Shown here: positions 1-7,648 of the stretch, piece by piece
Position numbering within the stretch: position 1 is the stretch's first letter
Layout: each line of letters opens with the position of its first letter
Source of the DNA: JAOUGY01 sp050329955
GTDB lineage: Bacteria; Actinomycetota; Acidimicrobiia; Spongiisociales; ZC4RG35
Direction: 5' to 3'
Length of the DNA stretch: 64,000 nucleotides
NCBI GenBank assembly: GCA_050329955.1
Contig: JBHJOH010000013.1
Coordinates: 1 to 64,000, forward strand
Translations under genes and position numbers: made by a program
The notes under the pieces: generated by a model
What the model saw: only the letters and a program-made list of their open reading frames with translations
What the model was told of the DNA's origin: nothing
Databases searched by the model: none

Positions 1-107
1 CCCCTTCGACCCCCCGCCGGCTGTGTTGCCCAGGGGGGACGACCCCTCTTCGACCCCCCGCCGGCTGTGTTGCCCAGGGGGGACGACCCCCCTTCGACCC
101 CCCGCCC
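1..107. repeat. 44-bp GC-rich tandem repeat, about 2.4 copies
   Basis: The heptad-like core TTCGACCCCCC recurs at about 5, 49 and 93, giving a 44-bp period. Each unit also contains GGGGGGACGA, so each copy can fold into an imperfect hairpin between the C-run and the G-run. A degenerate partial copy (CCCAGGGGGGACGACCC) reappears at about 222-239, and a short 7-bp GCCTCCG repeat lies at 181-200. The whole stretch 1-263 shows no gene; it lies just downstream of the minus-strand molybdenum hydroxylase genes and could end their transcript. Confidence 0.75.
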
Positions 108-263
108 GTACTGGTGGGAGGTGAGTCGGGTTTGGCCGGGGGTGTGAAAGCTCTCGCGTTGGCTGTTGCCACGTGTCTGGGCCTCCGGCCTCCGGCCTCC
201 TGCTTCCGGCTTTCCTGTGACGCCCAGGGGGGACGACCCGTTCACCCCCGGCCTCCGCTTCGG

Positions 264-776
264 TCAGCGCTCCACCGGCTGGTCGTGGGCCAGACCGGCC
301 CGGATGGGGATGGGCTCGCCCCGCATGGCAGCCGCGGCGTGCTCGACGGCACGGATGATTCCCACGTAACCCGTGCAGCGGCAGATGTTGCCTTCCAGGC
401 CTTCGATGATCTGCTCACGGGTGGGGTCGGGGTTGTCCCGCAACAGCGCGGTGGCCATCACGATGAACCCCGGCGTGCAGAATCCGCACTGGGTGCCGTG
501 CTCGGCCGAGAAGCTCTCCTGGATGGGCGAGAGGACCTCGTCGGGGGTGAGCCCGTGGATGGTCTCCACCGCCCGGCCGTTCGCCTGAACCGTCAGCATG
601 GTGCACGACTTCACGGCCACCCCGTCCAACAGCACGGTGCAGGCGCCGCACGCCGTGGTGTCACATCCGACGTGGACGCCGGTCTTGCCGACGGATCGCA
701 GCCAATGGGTCAGCACCACCCGGGGGTCGGCGTCGGCGGAGTGGGTCTCGCCGTCAACGGTGATCTCGATGTTCAT
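264..776 (-). CDS. (2Fe-2S)-binding small subunit of a molybdenum hydroxylase (CoxS-like)
   Basis: This is a 170-residue electron-transfer subunit of the xanthine oxidase/aerobic CO dehydrogenase family. It carries the plant-ferredoxin-type cluster motif GCDTTACGAC near residue 40 and the second [2Fe-2S] domain with CGFC and CRCTGY near residues 100-140, the order usual for CoxS proteins. Its length is normal for the family. Its ATG overlaps the stop of the upstream large-subunit gene by 4 bp, so the two are translationally coupled and should form one complex. The FAD (medium) subunit is not in the window, so it must be elsewhere or beyond position 1. The substrate cannot be read from this subunit. 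Confidence 0.93.
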   Translation of the reverse strand: MNIEITVDGETHSADADPRVVLTHWLRSVGKTGVHVGCDTTACGACTVLLDGVAVKSCTMLTVQANGRAVETIHGLTPDEVLSPIQESFSAEHGTQCGFCTPGFIVMATALLRDNPDPTREQIIEGLEGNICRCTGYVGIIRAVEHAAAAMRGEPIPIRAGLAHDQPVER

Positions 777-2986
777 CGGCGTCCCTCCAGCACTGCCCAC
801 ACCTTTTGGGGTGTGTAGGGCATCGGCAAGTCTTCGTCGGATATCCCGAACCGCGACAGGGCATCGAACACGGCGTTGGCGACGGCCGGGGTCGACCCTG
901 TTGTTCCTGGTTCTCCCACGCCCTTCAATCCCAGCGGGTTGAGTGGCGACGGGGTTTCGGTGCGAGCCACGTCGATGTCCACGACATCGGAGATGGCCGG
1001 GATACGGTAGCTGGCCCAGTTGGAAGTGAGCAGGTTGCCCGCATCGTCGAAGATGACCTCTTCGAACAGGGCGTGGGTGATGCCGTGGCTGACGCCGCCG
1101 ATGATCTGGCCTTCGGTGATGATCGGGTTGATCACCCGGCCGATGTCGTCGACCGACACGTACTTGAGGATCTCGACCTCCCCGGTTTCGGGGTGGATCT
1201 CCACCACGCAGAGATGGGTGCCGAACGGGAACACGCCGGCTCCTTCGGCGGTGAAGTCCACTTCTGCCTCGAGCCCGCCGGCGGCCGCAGCCAGTTCCGC
1301 CATCGTCACCGACACGTCGGTTCCGGCCACTCTGGCGGTCCCGGCCTCCAACACGATGTCCTCCTTGGCGGCTTCCAGACGGTCGGCGGCCAACTCGCGG
1401 AGCCGGTCGGCCACCTGCCCGGCAGCCAGGTGGGCGGCGTTGCCTGCCAGCGGCGCCGACCTCGATCCGGCTGTTCCCCACCCGCGGGGGACCAGGGCGG
1501 TGTCGGAGGCGATCACAGTCACGTCTTCGAAGGCCACGCCCAAGCCGTCGGCGACGATCTGTGCCCAGGTGGTGCGATGGCCCTGACCATGCGGTGAGCT
1601 GCCGGTGAGGACCGTGACCTTGCCGTCGGCGTCCATCTCCACCGCCCCGAACTCGCCTCCGCGGGCAGTCACTTCGAGGTAGCTCGCCAACCCGATGCCG
1701 ATGATCCGGTCCGGCGATTCGGCCTGCATCCGGCGAAGCTCGTCGTATCCGGCCCGCTCCAGGGCAACCTCCAAACCATGGGCGTAGCGTCCCGAATCGT
1801 AGATGGCGCCTACCTTGGTGGTGTGGGGGAAGTCGTCGGGTGCGATGAAGTTACGCCGTCGGAGCTCGGCGGGGTCCATGTCGAGACGACGGGCCAGATG
1901 GTCCATGATGCGTTCGATGGCGTAGGCCGCTTCCGGTCGCCCGGCGCCGCGGAACGCACCCAGTGCCGGGGTGTTGGTGAGGACTCCCAGCACTTCCATG
2001 TCGATCCGTGGGATCCGGTAACAGCCGGCGGCCATCAGCTGGGTACTGCCGAGGCACAGCCGCTGGTTCATGGCGGCGGCCCCCAGCTCTCCGACGGTGC
2101 GAATCGAGAGCCCCACGATCTCGCCGGCGTTGGTGGCGCCGATGGCGACGGTGGTGTCATGGCTGCGGGCGTGGCAGGTGGTGAGCAGATTCTCGGTGCG
2201 GGTTTCGATCCACTTGACCGGTCTACCCAGTTTCAGCGCCGCCGCCGCGATGAGCGGGTACTCGGGGTACACGAATCCGCCTTTGGCTCCGAAGCCGCCG
2301 CCCATGTCGGGCACGATGACCCTGACCTTGGCCGGGTCGAGGCTCAGGGTGGAGGCGATCAGATCCCGGAGCCGGAACGGCATCTGGTGGCCGCAGTACA
2401 CGAGCAGCCCGTCGCCCTCGGGGATGGCCAGGATGGCGCGCGGTTCGAGCATCCCGGGGGCCATGCGATGGTTGTTGATGGTGTGCTCCACCACCACGTC
2501 GGCGCCTTCGAAGACGTCGCCGTCGGGTTCGACCCGGGACCGGTACACGGCGTTGGTGCCCATTTCCTCGTAGATCAGGGGCGCGTTCTCGGCCATCGCC
2601 CGGCGGGTGTCTGTGGCCGCGGGCCATTCGTCGTAGTCGACGAAGACCTCACCGGCGGCGTCGGCGGCGAGATGAGGGTCGGAAGCGAACACCACTGCCA
2701 CCGCCTCCCCCTGGTAGCGCACGCGGCGGTCGGCGAGAGGCAACAACCGTGGCAGCTCGGGGATCATGTGTTCCCAGGAGATGTGAGCCACGTCGGCGTG
2801 GGTGAAGACGCTGATGCCTTCGGGTAGTCCCGAGACGTCGATGTTGGTGATCGCCCCGTTGGCGATCGGCGAGCGGACGAAAGCGGCGTGGAGCGTGCCT
2901 TCGGGTTCGATGTCGTCGACGAACCGGCCGCGCCCCGAGACCAGGTCGGCGTCTTCGACGCGGCGGGTCTTTGCTCCGAACTGCAT
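773..2986 (-). CDS. Molybdenum hydroxylase large subunit, form II CoxL-like
   Basis: This 737-residue protein would be the molybdopterin-cytosine-dinucleotide subunit of a xanthine dehydrogenase/CODH-family enzyme. It starts MQFGAKTRRVEDADLVSG, has the Ald_Xan_dh_C a/b hammerhead first and the large Mo-binding domain after it. The active-site loop reads GAFRGAGRPEA, which matches form II (AYRGAGR-type) and not the AYRCSFR loop of true form I CO dehydrogenase. CO oxidation is therefore doubtful, and an aldehyde, purine or N-heterocycle substrate is as likely. The start at 2986 is supported by GAGGAG about 4 nt upstream; longer in-frame extensions run into non-coding repeat DNA. It is the first gene of a two-gene minus-strand operon. 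Confidence 0.92.
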   Translation of the reverse strand: MQFGAKTRRVEDADLVSGRGRFVDDIEPEGTLHAAFVRSPIANGAITNIDVSGLPEGISVFTHADVAHISWEHMIPELPRLLPLADRRVRYQGEAVAVVFASDPHLAADAAGEVFVDYDEWPAATDTRRAMAENAPLIYEEMGTNAVYRSRVEPDGDVFEGADVVVEHTINNHRMAPGMLEPRAILAIPEGDGLLVYCGHQMPFRLRDLIASTLSLDPAKVRVIVPDMGGGFGAKGGFVYPEYPLIAAAALKLGRPVKWIETRTENLLTTCHARSHDTTVAIGATNAGEIVGLSIRTVGELGAAAMNQRLCLGSTQLMAAGCYRIPRIDMEVLGVLTNTPALGAFRGAGRPEAAYAIERIMDHLARRLDMDPAELRRRNFIAPDDFPHTTKVGAIYDSGRYAHGLEVALERAGYDELRRMQAESPDRIIGIGLASYLEVTARGGEFGAVEMDADGKVTVLTGSSPHGQGHRTTWAQIVADGLGVAFEDVTVIASDTALVPRGWGTAGSRSAPLAGNAAHLAAGQVADRLRELAADRLEAAKEDIVLEAGTARVAGTDVSVTMAELAAAAGGLEAEVDFTAEGAGVFPFGTHLCVVEIHPETGEVEILKYVSVDDIGRVINPIITEGQIIGGVSHGITHALFEEVIFDDAGNLLTSNWASYRIPAISDVVDIDVARTETPSPLNPLGLKGVGEPGTTGSTPAVANAVFDALSRFGISDEDLPMPYTPQKVWAVLEGRR

Positions 2987-3581
2987 GGGCTCCTCGATCG
3001 GACGGGTTCCCGATGATGGCACACGTCGCCTCGGTCGCGTACGCAGAAACGGGAACGGAGTTGAGTCCCCGGTCGCATGTCTTCCCAGATGAGACGATGC
3101 GGGCTCGAGTGCTCGCTCAAACCCTCCGAACCAACTGCGCCGCCGCGGGCGAGCGGGCGGTCTGTGTGCAAACCCGGACGCATTCCGCCCTCTTGTGCAC
3201 ACAGCCCGCCGCTGCTTCCGGGGTTGTGTGCAAACCCGGGCGGATTCCGTCCTCTGGGTGCACACACAACGGTGTGGGTACTCGATCGCGTCCCGTAGGG
3301 CGAGACATGGGTTCGGCGTCGAGGTCGCAGTACGTCCACGGCGTGATCATGTTCTCGTCGTCGCCGGAAGGCAGCCGGGGCCGCCGGCATCCCCACCAGC
3401 GACCACAGCATCGCCACCGTGACGACCAGGCTCACCCGATTGTTCGCACGACAGACTCCGCTCCGAAGGCTCCCCAACGTTAACCCAGGCACAATTGAGC
3501 CATAGTGGAGCAATGCGGGCGGTGGCGTACCATCGATCAGGGGGGTGCGACGCCCGGGATTGGAGAAGCCCGGGATCAGAT
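2987..3581. other. Intergenic region with no recognised gene
   Basis: This region of about 600 bp lies between two divergent genes. Open frames are present but have no recognisable product and no good ribosome-binding sites. The only structure seen is the pair of palindromic repeats at 3163-3268. Promoters for the molybdenum hydroxylase operon (minus) and the repeat protein (plus) are expected here but none could be assigned with confidence. Confidence 0.6.
3163..3268. repeat. Two copies of a palindromic TGTGTGCAA...GTGCACACA repeat
   Basis: Copy one runs from TGTGTGCAAACCCGG at 3163 to GTGCACACA ending at 3203; copy two runs from 3225 to 3268. Both have the same interior (CCCGGxCGxATTCCGxCCTC) and opposed TGTGTGCA/TGCACACA ends, so each is a dyad-symmetric element of about 41-44 bp, and the copies are offset by 62 bp. 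No transposase lies nearby. They could be REP-like dispersed elements or a paired protein-binding site. Confidence 0.7.
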
Positions 3582-4031
3582 ATGAGGACAGGCGTGATCA
3601 TCGACTTCGGCTATGACCTGATGGGGAGCCGACTTCGTCGTATCGGTGACACGGGCATCGAGTACGACCAGCTCGGCCAGCGTCCCATCAGGTTCGGGGC
3701 CAGAGACCTCGAGTACGACCTGCTTGGCACCCGGCTGCGCAGGATCGGTGAGTTCGAACTCGACTACGACCGTCTCGGTACCCGGGCCAGGAGCCTGGGC
3801 GAGCACGCCATCGACTACGACATGGTGGGCACCCGGGTCATTCGCATCGGTGGGGCCGCTCTCGGCTACGACATGGCCGGGAGTCGCGTCCGTCACATCG
3901 GTGCCGCCGCTCTCGACTATGACATGCTGGGGACCCGTCCCAAACGGCTCGAAGTGGCTGCCGAGGCGATCGCCGACGAAGCCTTGGTCGCGATCTTCTA
4001 TGTGCTCGTGTTCGCTGCCAACGACGGCTGA
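3582..4031 (+). CDS. Protein of seven 17-residue YDxLGTRxRRIG repeats, unknown function
   Basis: After a five-residue start (MRTGV) the protein consists of seven tandem repeats of about 17 residues. The consensus is a hydrophobic pair, then xYDxLGTRxRRIG, for example LEYDLLGTRLRRIG and LDYDRLGTRARSLG. A short hydrophobic tail (VAIFYVLVFAAN) follows. At DNA level the period is 51 bp. The regular Tyr-Asp/Gly/Arg spacing suggests a beta-rich solenoid; similar YD/G-R repeat proteins occur in other bacteria but I know no function. ATG 3582 has GGAGAAG 14 nt upstream; GTG 3594 (GAGGA at 5 nt) is an equally good start. There is no signal peptide. It is not in an operon. Confidence 0.8.
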   Translation: MRTGVIIDFGYDLMGSRLRRIGDTGIEYDQLGQRPIRFGARDLEYDLLGTRLRRIGEFELDYDRLGTRARSLGEHAIDYDMVGTRVIRIGGAALGYDMAGSRVRHIGAAALDYDMLGTRPKRLEVAAEAIADEALVAIFYVLVFAANDG

Positions 4032-4174
4032 CCGTCGAACGGTGTCCTCGGCCACCCGGCGCCTGACGCGGGGACGTCGAGTTCGGGTACTGCGAAGCGG
4101 TTCCCGGAGGTGTCTCCTGTGGGATCGTCGCGCTTGGGGTCGTGGCGTCGCCCGCAACGAATGGTTCTTCCCGT

Positions 4175-4203
4175 TTGCGTGCGGCTACAGCCGTCACTAT
4201 ATA
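4175..4203 (+). promoter_or_regulatory. Sigma70-like promoter TTGCGT-N17-TATATA of the arsR-type operon
   Basis: TTGCGT (4175-4180) and TATATA (4198-4203) are exactly 17 bp apart. Transcription would begin near 4210, one or two bases before the ATG at 4212, so the message is probably leaderless. This AT-rich patch stands out in otherwise GC-rich sequence. Confidence 0.7.
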
Positions 4204-4206
4204 TAT

Positions 4207-4218
4207 ACATCATGATGT
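4207..4218. promoter_or_regulatory. Perfect palindrome ACATCATGATGT over the start codon, candidate autorepressor operator
   Basis: The 12-bp element is its own reverse complement. It covers the predicted transcription start and both candidate ATG codons of the ArsR-family gene. ArsR-type repressors usually bind such dyads and repress their own operon, so this is the natural candidate operator. That is inference from position and symmetry. Confidence 0.5.
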
Positions 4219-4544
4219 CTACAACGGTGTTCGAGACTCTGAGTGATCCCACCAGGCGCCGGATCGTCGAAGAGCTGCGTTTGGGCGAACGGGCGGTGGG
4301 GGAGCTGGTCGACACGGTCGAGATCGCCCAGAGTGGGGTGTCGAGACACCTCCGGATTCTCGCCGAGGCGGGCTTCGTGCGGGTTCGGGCCGAAGGACAA
4401 CGACGCGTCTACTCCTTGCAACCCGAGCCATTCCAGGCGATCGATGCCTGGCTCGCCGACTACCGGCAGCTGTGGGAGGCACGTCTCGACCGTCTCGGGG
4501 TGGAGCTGGAACGCCGTGCCAGGACCAGATCGGAGAGCACATGA
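4212..4544 (+). CDS. ArsR-family winged-helix transcriptional repressor
   Basis: A 110-residue DNA-binding protein beginning MMSTTVFETLSDPTRRRIVE. The DPTRRRIVEELRLGERAVGEL segment and the recognition helix QSGVSRHLRILAEAGFVR are typical of the ArsR subgroup that sits beside SRPBCC (AHSA1) genes. It lacks the metal-binding Cys motif of arsenic sensors, so it probably responds to something other than a metal. Its stop overlaps the next ATG by 4 bp. Start choice: ATG 4212 or 4215, immediately after a TATATA -10 box, with no Shine-Dalgarno sequence, hence probably leaderless. Confidence 0.88.
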   Translation: MMSTTVFETLSDPTRRRIVEELRLGERAVGELVDTVEIAQSGVSRHLRILAEAGFVRVRAEGQRRVYSLQPEPFQAIDAWLADYRQLWEARLDRLGVELERRARTRSEST

Positions 4545-5029
4545 CCGCCAGACGAACCGTGGTGTTGGAACGCACCTATCCGGCCTCGCCGACCGAGGTG
4601 TGGGAGATGTGGACCACCCTCGAAGGCATCGAGTCGTGGTGGGGTCCCGACGGATTCGCGGTCGAGGTGCACGAGATCGAGGTGGTGATCGGCGGGGTTC
4701 TCGACTACTCGATGAAGGCGCTCGGACCCGACCAGATCGAGTATCTCAACCACGCCGGCATGCCGCTCGCAACACGCCACTCCGTGGTGTTCACCGAGGT
4801 CGTCCCCGGGCGCCTGCTGGCATATCGCCACATGGCCGACTTCATTCCCGGCGTCGAGGCCTACGAAGTCGGCCACGTGGTGGAACTCACACCCACCGAG
4901 GACGGGACCCGCCTCACGCTCACCATCGACGCCATGCACGACCAGCACTGGACCGATCTGGCAGTGGCCGGTTGGGAAAGCGAACTCGAGCGGCTTCGCA
5001 CCGCCCTCACACGAAAGGAACACGAATGA
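4541..5029 (+). CDS. SRPBCC (AHSA1/START-like) domain protein
   Basis: A 162-residue single-domain protein of the helix-grip fold, with the family features YPASPTEVWEMWTTLEGIESWWGP at the start and GTRLTLTID...W..ELERLRTAL at the end. The fold binds hydrophobic ligands; no specific ligand is predictable. It is translated in tandem with the upstream ArsR repressor and the downstream VOC protein through ATGA overlaps at both ends, a gene set very common in actinobacteria. A GGAG lies before the start. Confidence 0.88.
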   Translation: MTARRTVVLERTYPASPTEVWEMWTTLEGIESWWGPDGFAVEVHEIEVVIGGVLDYSMKALGPDQIEYLNHAGMPLATRHSVVFTEVVPGRLLAYRHMADFIPGVEAYEVGHVVELTPTEDGTRLTLTIDAMHDQHWTDLAVAGWESELERLRTALTRKEHE

Positions 5030-5481
5030 ACGCTCCCTATCCAATGTTGTGGTTCGACACCCAGGCCGAGCAGGCCGCCCAGCTCTACACCTCGCTCATT
5101 CCCGACTCCCGGATCACGAACATCGAGCGCTACCCGGACGGCGTTCCCGGCCGGAGCGCCGGAGAAGTGCTGACGGTGGCCTTCACCCTGAACGGCGCTC
5201 CGTTCTCGGCGCTCAACGGCGGCCCTGATTTCCGCTTCTGGGAAGCCATCTCGGTTGTGATCGAATGCGAGGATCAGGCCGAGATCGATCGGCTCTGGGA
5301 CGCGTTGACCGCTGACGGTGGGGCCGAGTCGATGTGTGGATGGCTGGTCGACCGCTTCGGACTCTCCTGGCAGATCGTCCCCAGGAACATCGCCGAACTG
5401 GTGGCACCCCCTGCCGCCATGCAGGCCATGCTCGGAATGAAGAAGCTGGACATCGCCGCGCTGGTGGCCGCCGCCGGCTGA
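5026..5481 (+). CDS. PhnB-like VOC-superfamily protein
   Basis: A 151-residue vicinal-oxygen-chelate fold protein of the PhnB/3-demethylubiquinone methyltransferase-like group. It opens with MLWFDTQAEQAAQLYTSLIPDS and ends DRFGLSWQIVPRNIAELV, both family hallmarks. Proteins of this group rarely have a proven reaction. It is third in the ArsR-SRPBCC-VOC operon, overlapping the preceding stop by 4 bp, with AAAGGAA as ribosome-binding site. The three may together sense and detoxify or modify a small hydrophobic compound (inference). Confidence 0.88.
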   Translation: MNAPYPMLWFDTQAEQAAQLYTSLIPDSRITNIERYPDGVPGRSAGEVLTVAFTLNGAPFSALNGGPDFRFWEAISVVIECEDQAEIDRLWDALTADGGAESMCGWLVDRFGLSWQIVPRNIAELVAPPAAMQAMLGMKKLDIAALVAAAG

Positions 5482-5556
5482 CCCCGGTCGGTGATCACGG
5501 ATCAACCGAACGGACGGCGCGGGTTCAGCCGCCCGGCTGATGCGAGGAAGGCCCGG

Positions 5557-5730
5557 ATGTTCGACAGTGTCGGCATGACACACACATTCCTCGAGCTTCT
5601 CACCTGGCTGGGCCTGGTCATCGGATTCGCCGGCATGGTCCTGATCGTGTTCAGCGTGGCGGTGTCGGTGGCCGATGAAACCGGCATCCTCGACCGAACG
5701 AACGGTCCGCTGCGCGGAGCCCACCCATGA
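5557..5730 (+). CDS. 57-residue single-span membrane protein coupled to a histidine kinase
   Basis: The small protein starts MFDSVGMTHTFLELLTW and has one strong transmembrane helix (about residues 12-36, rich in L/V/F/G) followed by a short charged tail. Start 5557 is favoured by GAGGAAG six bases upstream. Its stop overlaps the ATG of the downstream histidine kinase (ATGA at 5727-5730), so the two are translated together. I recognise no family. A small membrane partner or regulator of the sensor kinase is a reasonable inference. Confidence 0.65.
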   Translation: MFDSVGMTHTFLELLTWLGLVIGFAGMVLIVFSVAVSVADETGILDRTNGPLRGAHP

Positions 5731-6902
5731 CATACAGTGTCGACGTGACCGGCACACGCACCGAGCCACCCTCCCCGGTCGGTCGCCTGCCGGCGTGGGG
5801 GAACGGGATCGTCATCGCCATCGGGGTCATCGGAGCGGTCCTTGCCGTCGGGATCGATCTGTTCCTCGCCGACAGTGGCGGCCACCTGGTGCTGATGGCG
5901 TTCACCGGGCTGGCGATGTCGGCCGGTCTGCTCCTGTCATGGTGGGCGCCGGTTCCCGGAGCGGCGATGGCGATGGGATCCTCGGTCGCCGGATCGATCG
6001 TGACCAACTTCGCGGCCGGAAGGGACCCCTACTTCATATACACGCCGGGCGCCTACGAGTCCTTCATTCTCATCGCGCTCGCCTACGTCGTGGTGATGAA
6101 GGCGTCTCCGTTCTGGGGGGGTCTCACGGTGGTCGGCCTGGTCATCACCTCGGTGTTCTCGTGGGGGCTGGCGCTGCAGACTCAGCCGATTCTGTGGACC
6201 TTCGCCCCGATCCCGGTACTGGTCGTCGCCGGCATCGCCGGGATGATCCGGTTCGGCACCTGGCAGCGCGGCCGGGACGTGGTCGACGCTCGTAACCTCG
6301 AACGCCTCGATCTCGCCCGCGAGTTGCACGACGTGATCGCCCACCACATGACCGGCATCGTGATTCAGGCGCAGGCCGGTCAGATGGTGGCTCGAACGGA
6401 TCCGGAGAAGGCGGTGGCCACCTTCGACGCCATCGAGCAGGCGGGCGCCGGCGCTCTGGCATCGATGCGTCAGCTCGTGGCCAACCTCCGGGAGGGCTCC
6501 GACGTGGCTCCCACCACCACCGACGCCGCCGACGAGATCCGGGAATTGACGACGGGCTTCGGACTGCCCGGCGTCGAGGTCGACCTGCAGCTGGCACCAT
6601 TCCCTCCCGAACTCGGGCCTACGCTCGTACGGCTCACCAGGGAGGCGCTCACCAACGTGGTTCGGCACGCAACGAATGTCACCAAGGTCGAGGTCGCCGT
6701 GATCGACGAAGGACAGGCACTGCGGTGGTCGGTACGCGACAACGGCACCACCTCGGGCTCCTCGGCTCAGGTCGACTCGGGGTTCGGGCTGGTGGGGATG
6801 CGCGAAAGGGTGGAGGCGCTGGGTGGCAGATTCAATGCTGGGCCTGGTTCCGTCGGCTGGGCTGTGGAAGCGGTGCTGCCCAAGCGGGTAACCCGTGTCT
6901 GA
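5727..6902 (+). CDS. NarL-type sensor histidine kinase (HisKA_3)
   Basis: A 391-residue membrane sensor. Residues about 25-180 contain five or six hydrophobic helices with no sizeable extracellular domain, so it probably senses within the membrane. The dimerisation/phosphoacceptor helix carries LARELHDVIAHHMTG (His in ELHDV), typical of the HisKA_3/DesK-NarX group. The ATPase domain follows, with LTREALTNVVRHA (N box) and DNG and GFGLVGMRERV (G boxes). It overlaps the small membrane protein upstream by 4 bp and the response regulator downstream by 8 bp, forming a complete two-component operon. Confidence 0.93.
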   Translation: MTYSVDVTGTRTEPPSPVGRLPAWGNGIVIAIGVIGAVLAVGIDLFLADSGGHLVLMAFTGLAMSAGLLLSWWAPVPGAAMAMGSSVAGSIVTNFAAGRDPYFIYTPGAYESFILIALAYVVVMKASPFWGGLTVVGLVITSVFSWGLALQTQPILWTFAPIPVLVVAGIAGMIRFGTWQRGRDVVDARNLERLDLARELHDVIAHHMTGIVIQAQAGQMVARTDPEKAVATFDAIEQAGAGALASMRQLVANLREGSDVAPTTTDAADEIRELTTGFGLPGVEVDLQLAPFPPELGPTLVRLTREALTNVVRHATNVTKVEVAVIDEGQALRWSVRDNGTTSGSSAQVDSGFGLVGMRERVEALGGRFNAGPGSVGWAVEAVLPKRVTRV

Positions 6903-7557
6903 CCCGATCGGAGTCCTCATCTGTGACGACCAGCCCATGGTCCGGGCCGGGTTGCGTGTGATCCTCGACACGCTCGGATTCGAGGTGGTGGGTGAGGCGG
7001 AGTCGGGTCTGGAAGCGGTGTCGAAGGCCCGGACCCTGAATCCCGACGTGGTGTTGATGGACATTCGCATGCCGGGCATGAACGGGCTCGACGCCACCGC
7101 CAGGCTGGCCGGTCCCGGCGTCGCCGATCCCATCGCCGTGGTCGTGGTCACCACCTTCGACCACGACGAGTACGTGCACTCCGCCATCCGCAACGGCGCC
7201 AGCGGCTTCATCCTGAAGGACGTCGGCCCGGCGTTGTTGAAGGAGGCGATCGAGGCCGCCGCCCGCGGCGACGCCCTCATCTCGCCGTCGGTGACGGTCC
7301 GCCTCCTCGAGAAGCTGGCCGGCGTGAACCTGGATTCCGAGGCCCGACAGCCCGTCGACCCCCTCAGTGCCAGAGAGGAGGAGGTCCTCAAGCTCGTCGC
7401 CATCGGTCGGACCAACGAGGAGATCGCCTCCGAGCTCTACATCTCGTTCGCCACCGTCAAGAGCCATCTCTCGAATCTCTCCACCAAGATCGGCGCCCGC
7501 AACCGGGTGGAGCTGGCGGCCTGGACGTGGGACAGCGGCCGGATGCGCCAGCCCTGA
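6895..7557 (+). CDS. NarL/FixJ-family response regulator
   Basis: A 220-residue DNA-binding regulator, the partner of the overlapping kinase. The receiver domain (about 1-120) has the acidic pair (CDDQ), phospho-acceptor Asp in VVLMDIRMPGMNG, Thr in VVTTF and Lys in FILKD. The C-terminal LuxR-type helix-turn-helix has LSAREEEVLKLVAIGRTNEE and SFATVKSHLSNL. The start codon is GTG, inside the end of the kinase gene. A strong hairpin follows the stop. Confidence 0.94.
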   Translation: MSDPIGVLICDDQPMVRAGLRVILDTLGFEVVGEAESGLEAVSKARTLNPDVVLMDIRMPGMNGLDATARLAGPGVADPIAVVVVTTFDHDEYVHSAIRNGASGFILKDVGPALLKEAIEAAARGDALISPSVTVRLLEKLAGVNLDSEARQPVDPLSAREEEVLKLVAIGRTNEEIASELYISFATVKSHLSNLSTKIGARNRVELAAWTWDSGRMRQP

Positions 7558-7576
7558 TCGACCCGCCAGCCTGCCG

Positions 7577-7636
7577 ATCCCGTTCTGGGGACGAGATCGA
7601 CACTCTCGAAGTCGATTGTGTCCCCAGAACGGGGAT
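7577..7636. terminator. Long inverted repeat between convergent genes, probable bidirectional terminator
   Basis: CCCGTTCTGGGGAC (7579-7592) pairs perfectly with GTCCCCAGAACGGG (7620-7633). The 27-base loop holds a further ATCGAC/GTCGAT stem. It separates the response regulator (plus) from the oxidoreductase (minus). There is no U-run on either side, so it may act through structure alone. Confidence 0.65.
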
Positions 7637-7648
7637 TGGCGCTGACGG

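Noticed and set aside
1..107. Possible CRISPR array
   Set aside because: The units are contiguous, without unique spacers, and no cas gene is present.
773..2986. True CO dehydrogenase (form I CoxL)
   Set aside because: The active-site loop is GAFRGAGR, not AYRCSFR, so form I cannot be claimed.
3195..3513. Several open frames through the palindromic repeats
   Set aside because: Their translations only repeat the DNA repeat (cysteine/histidine-rich runs) and have no start signals.
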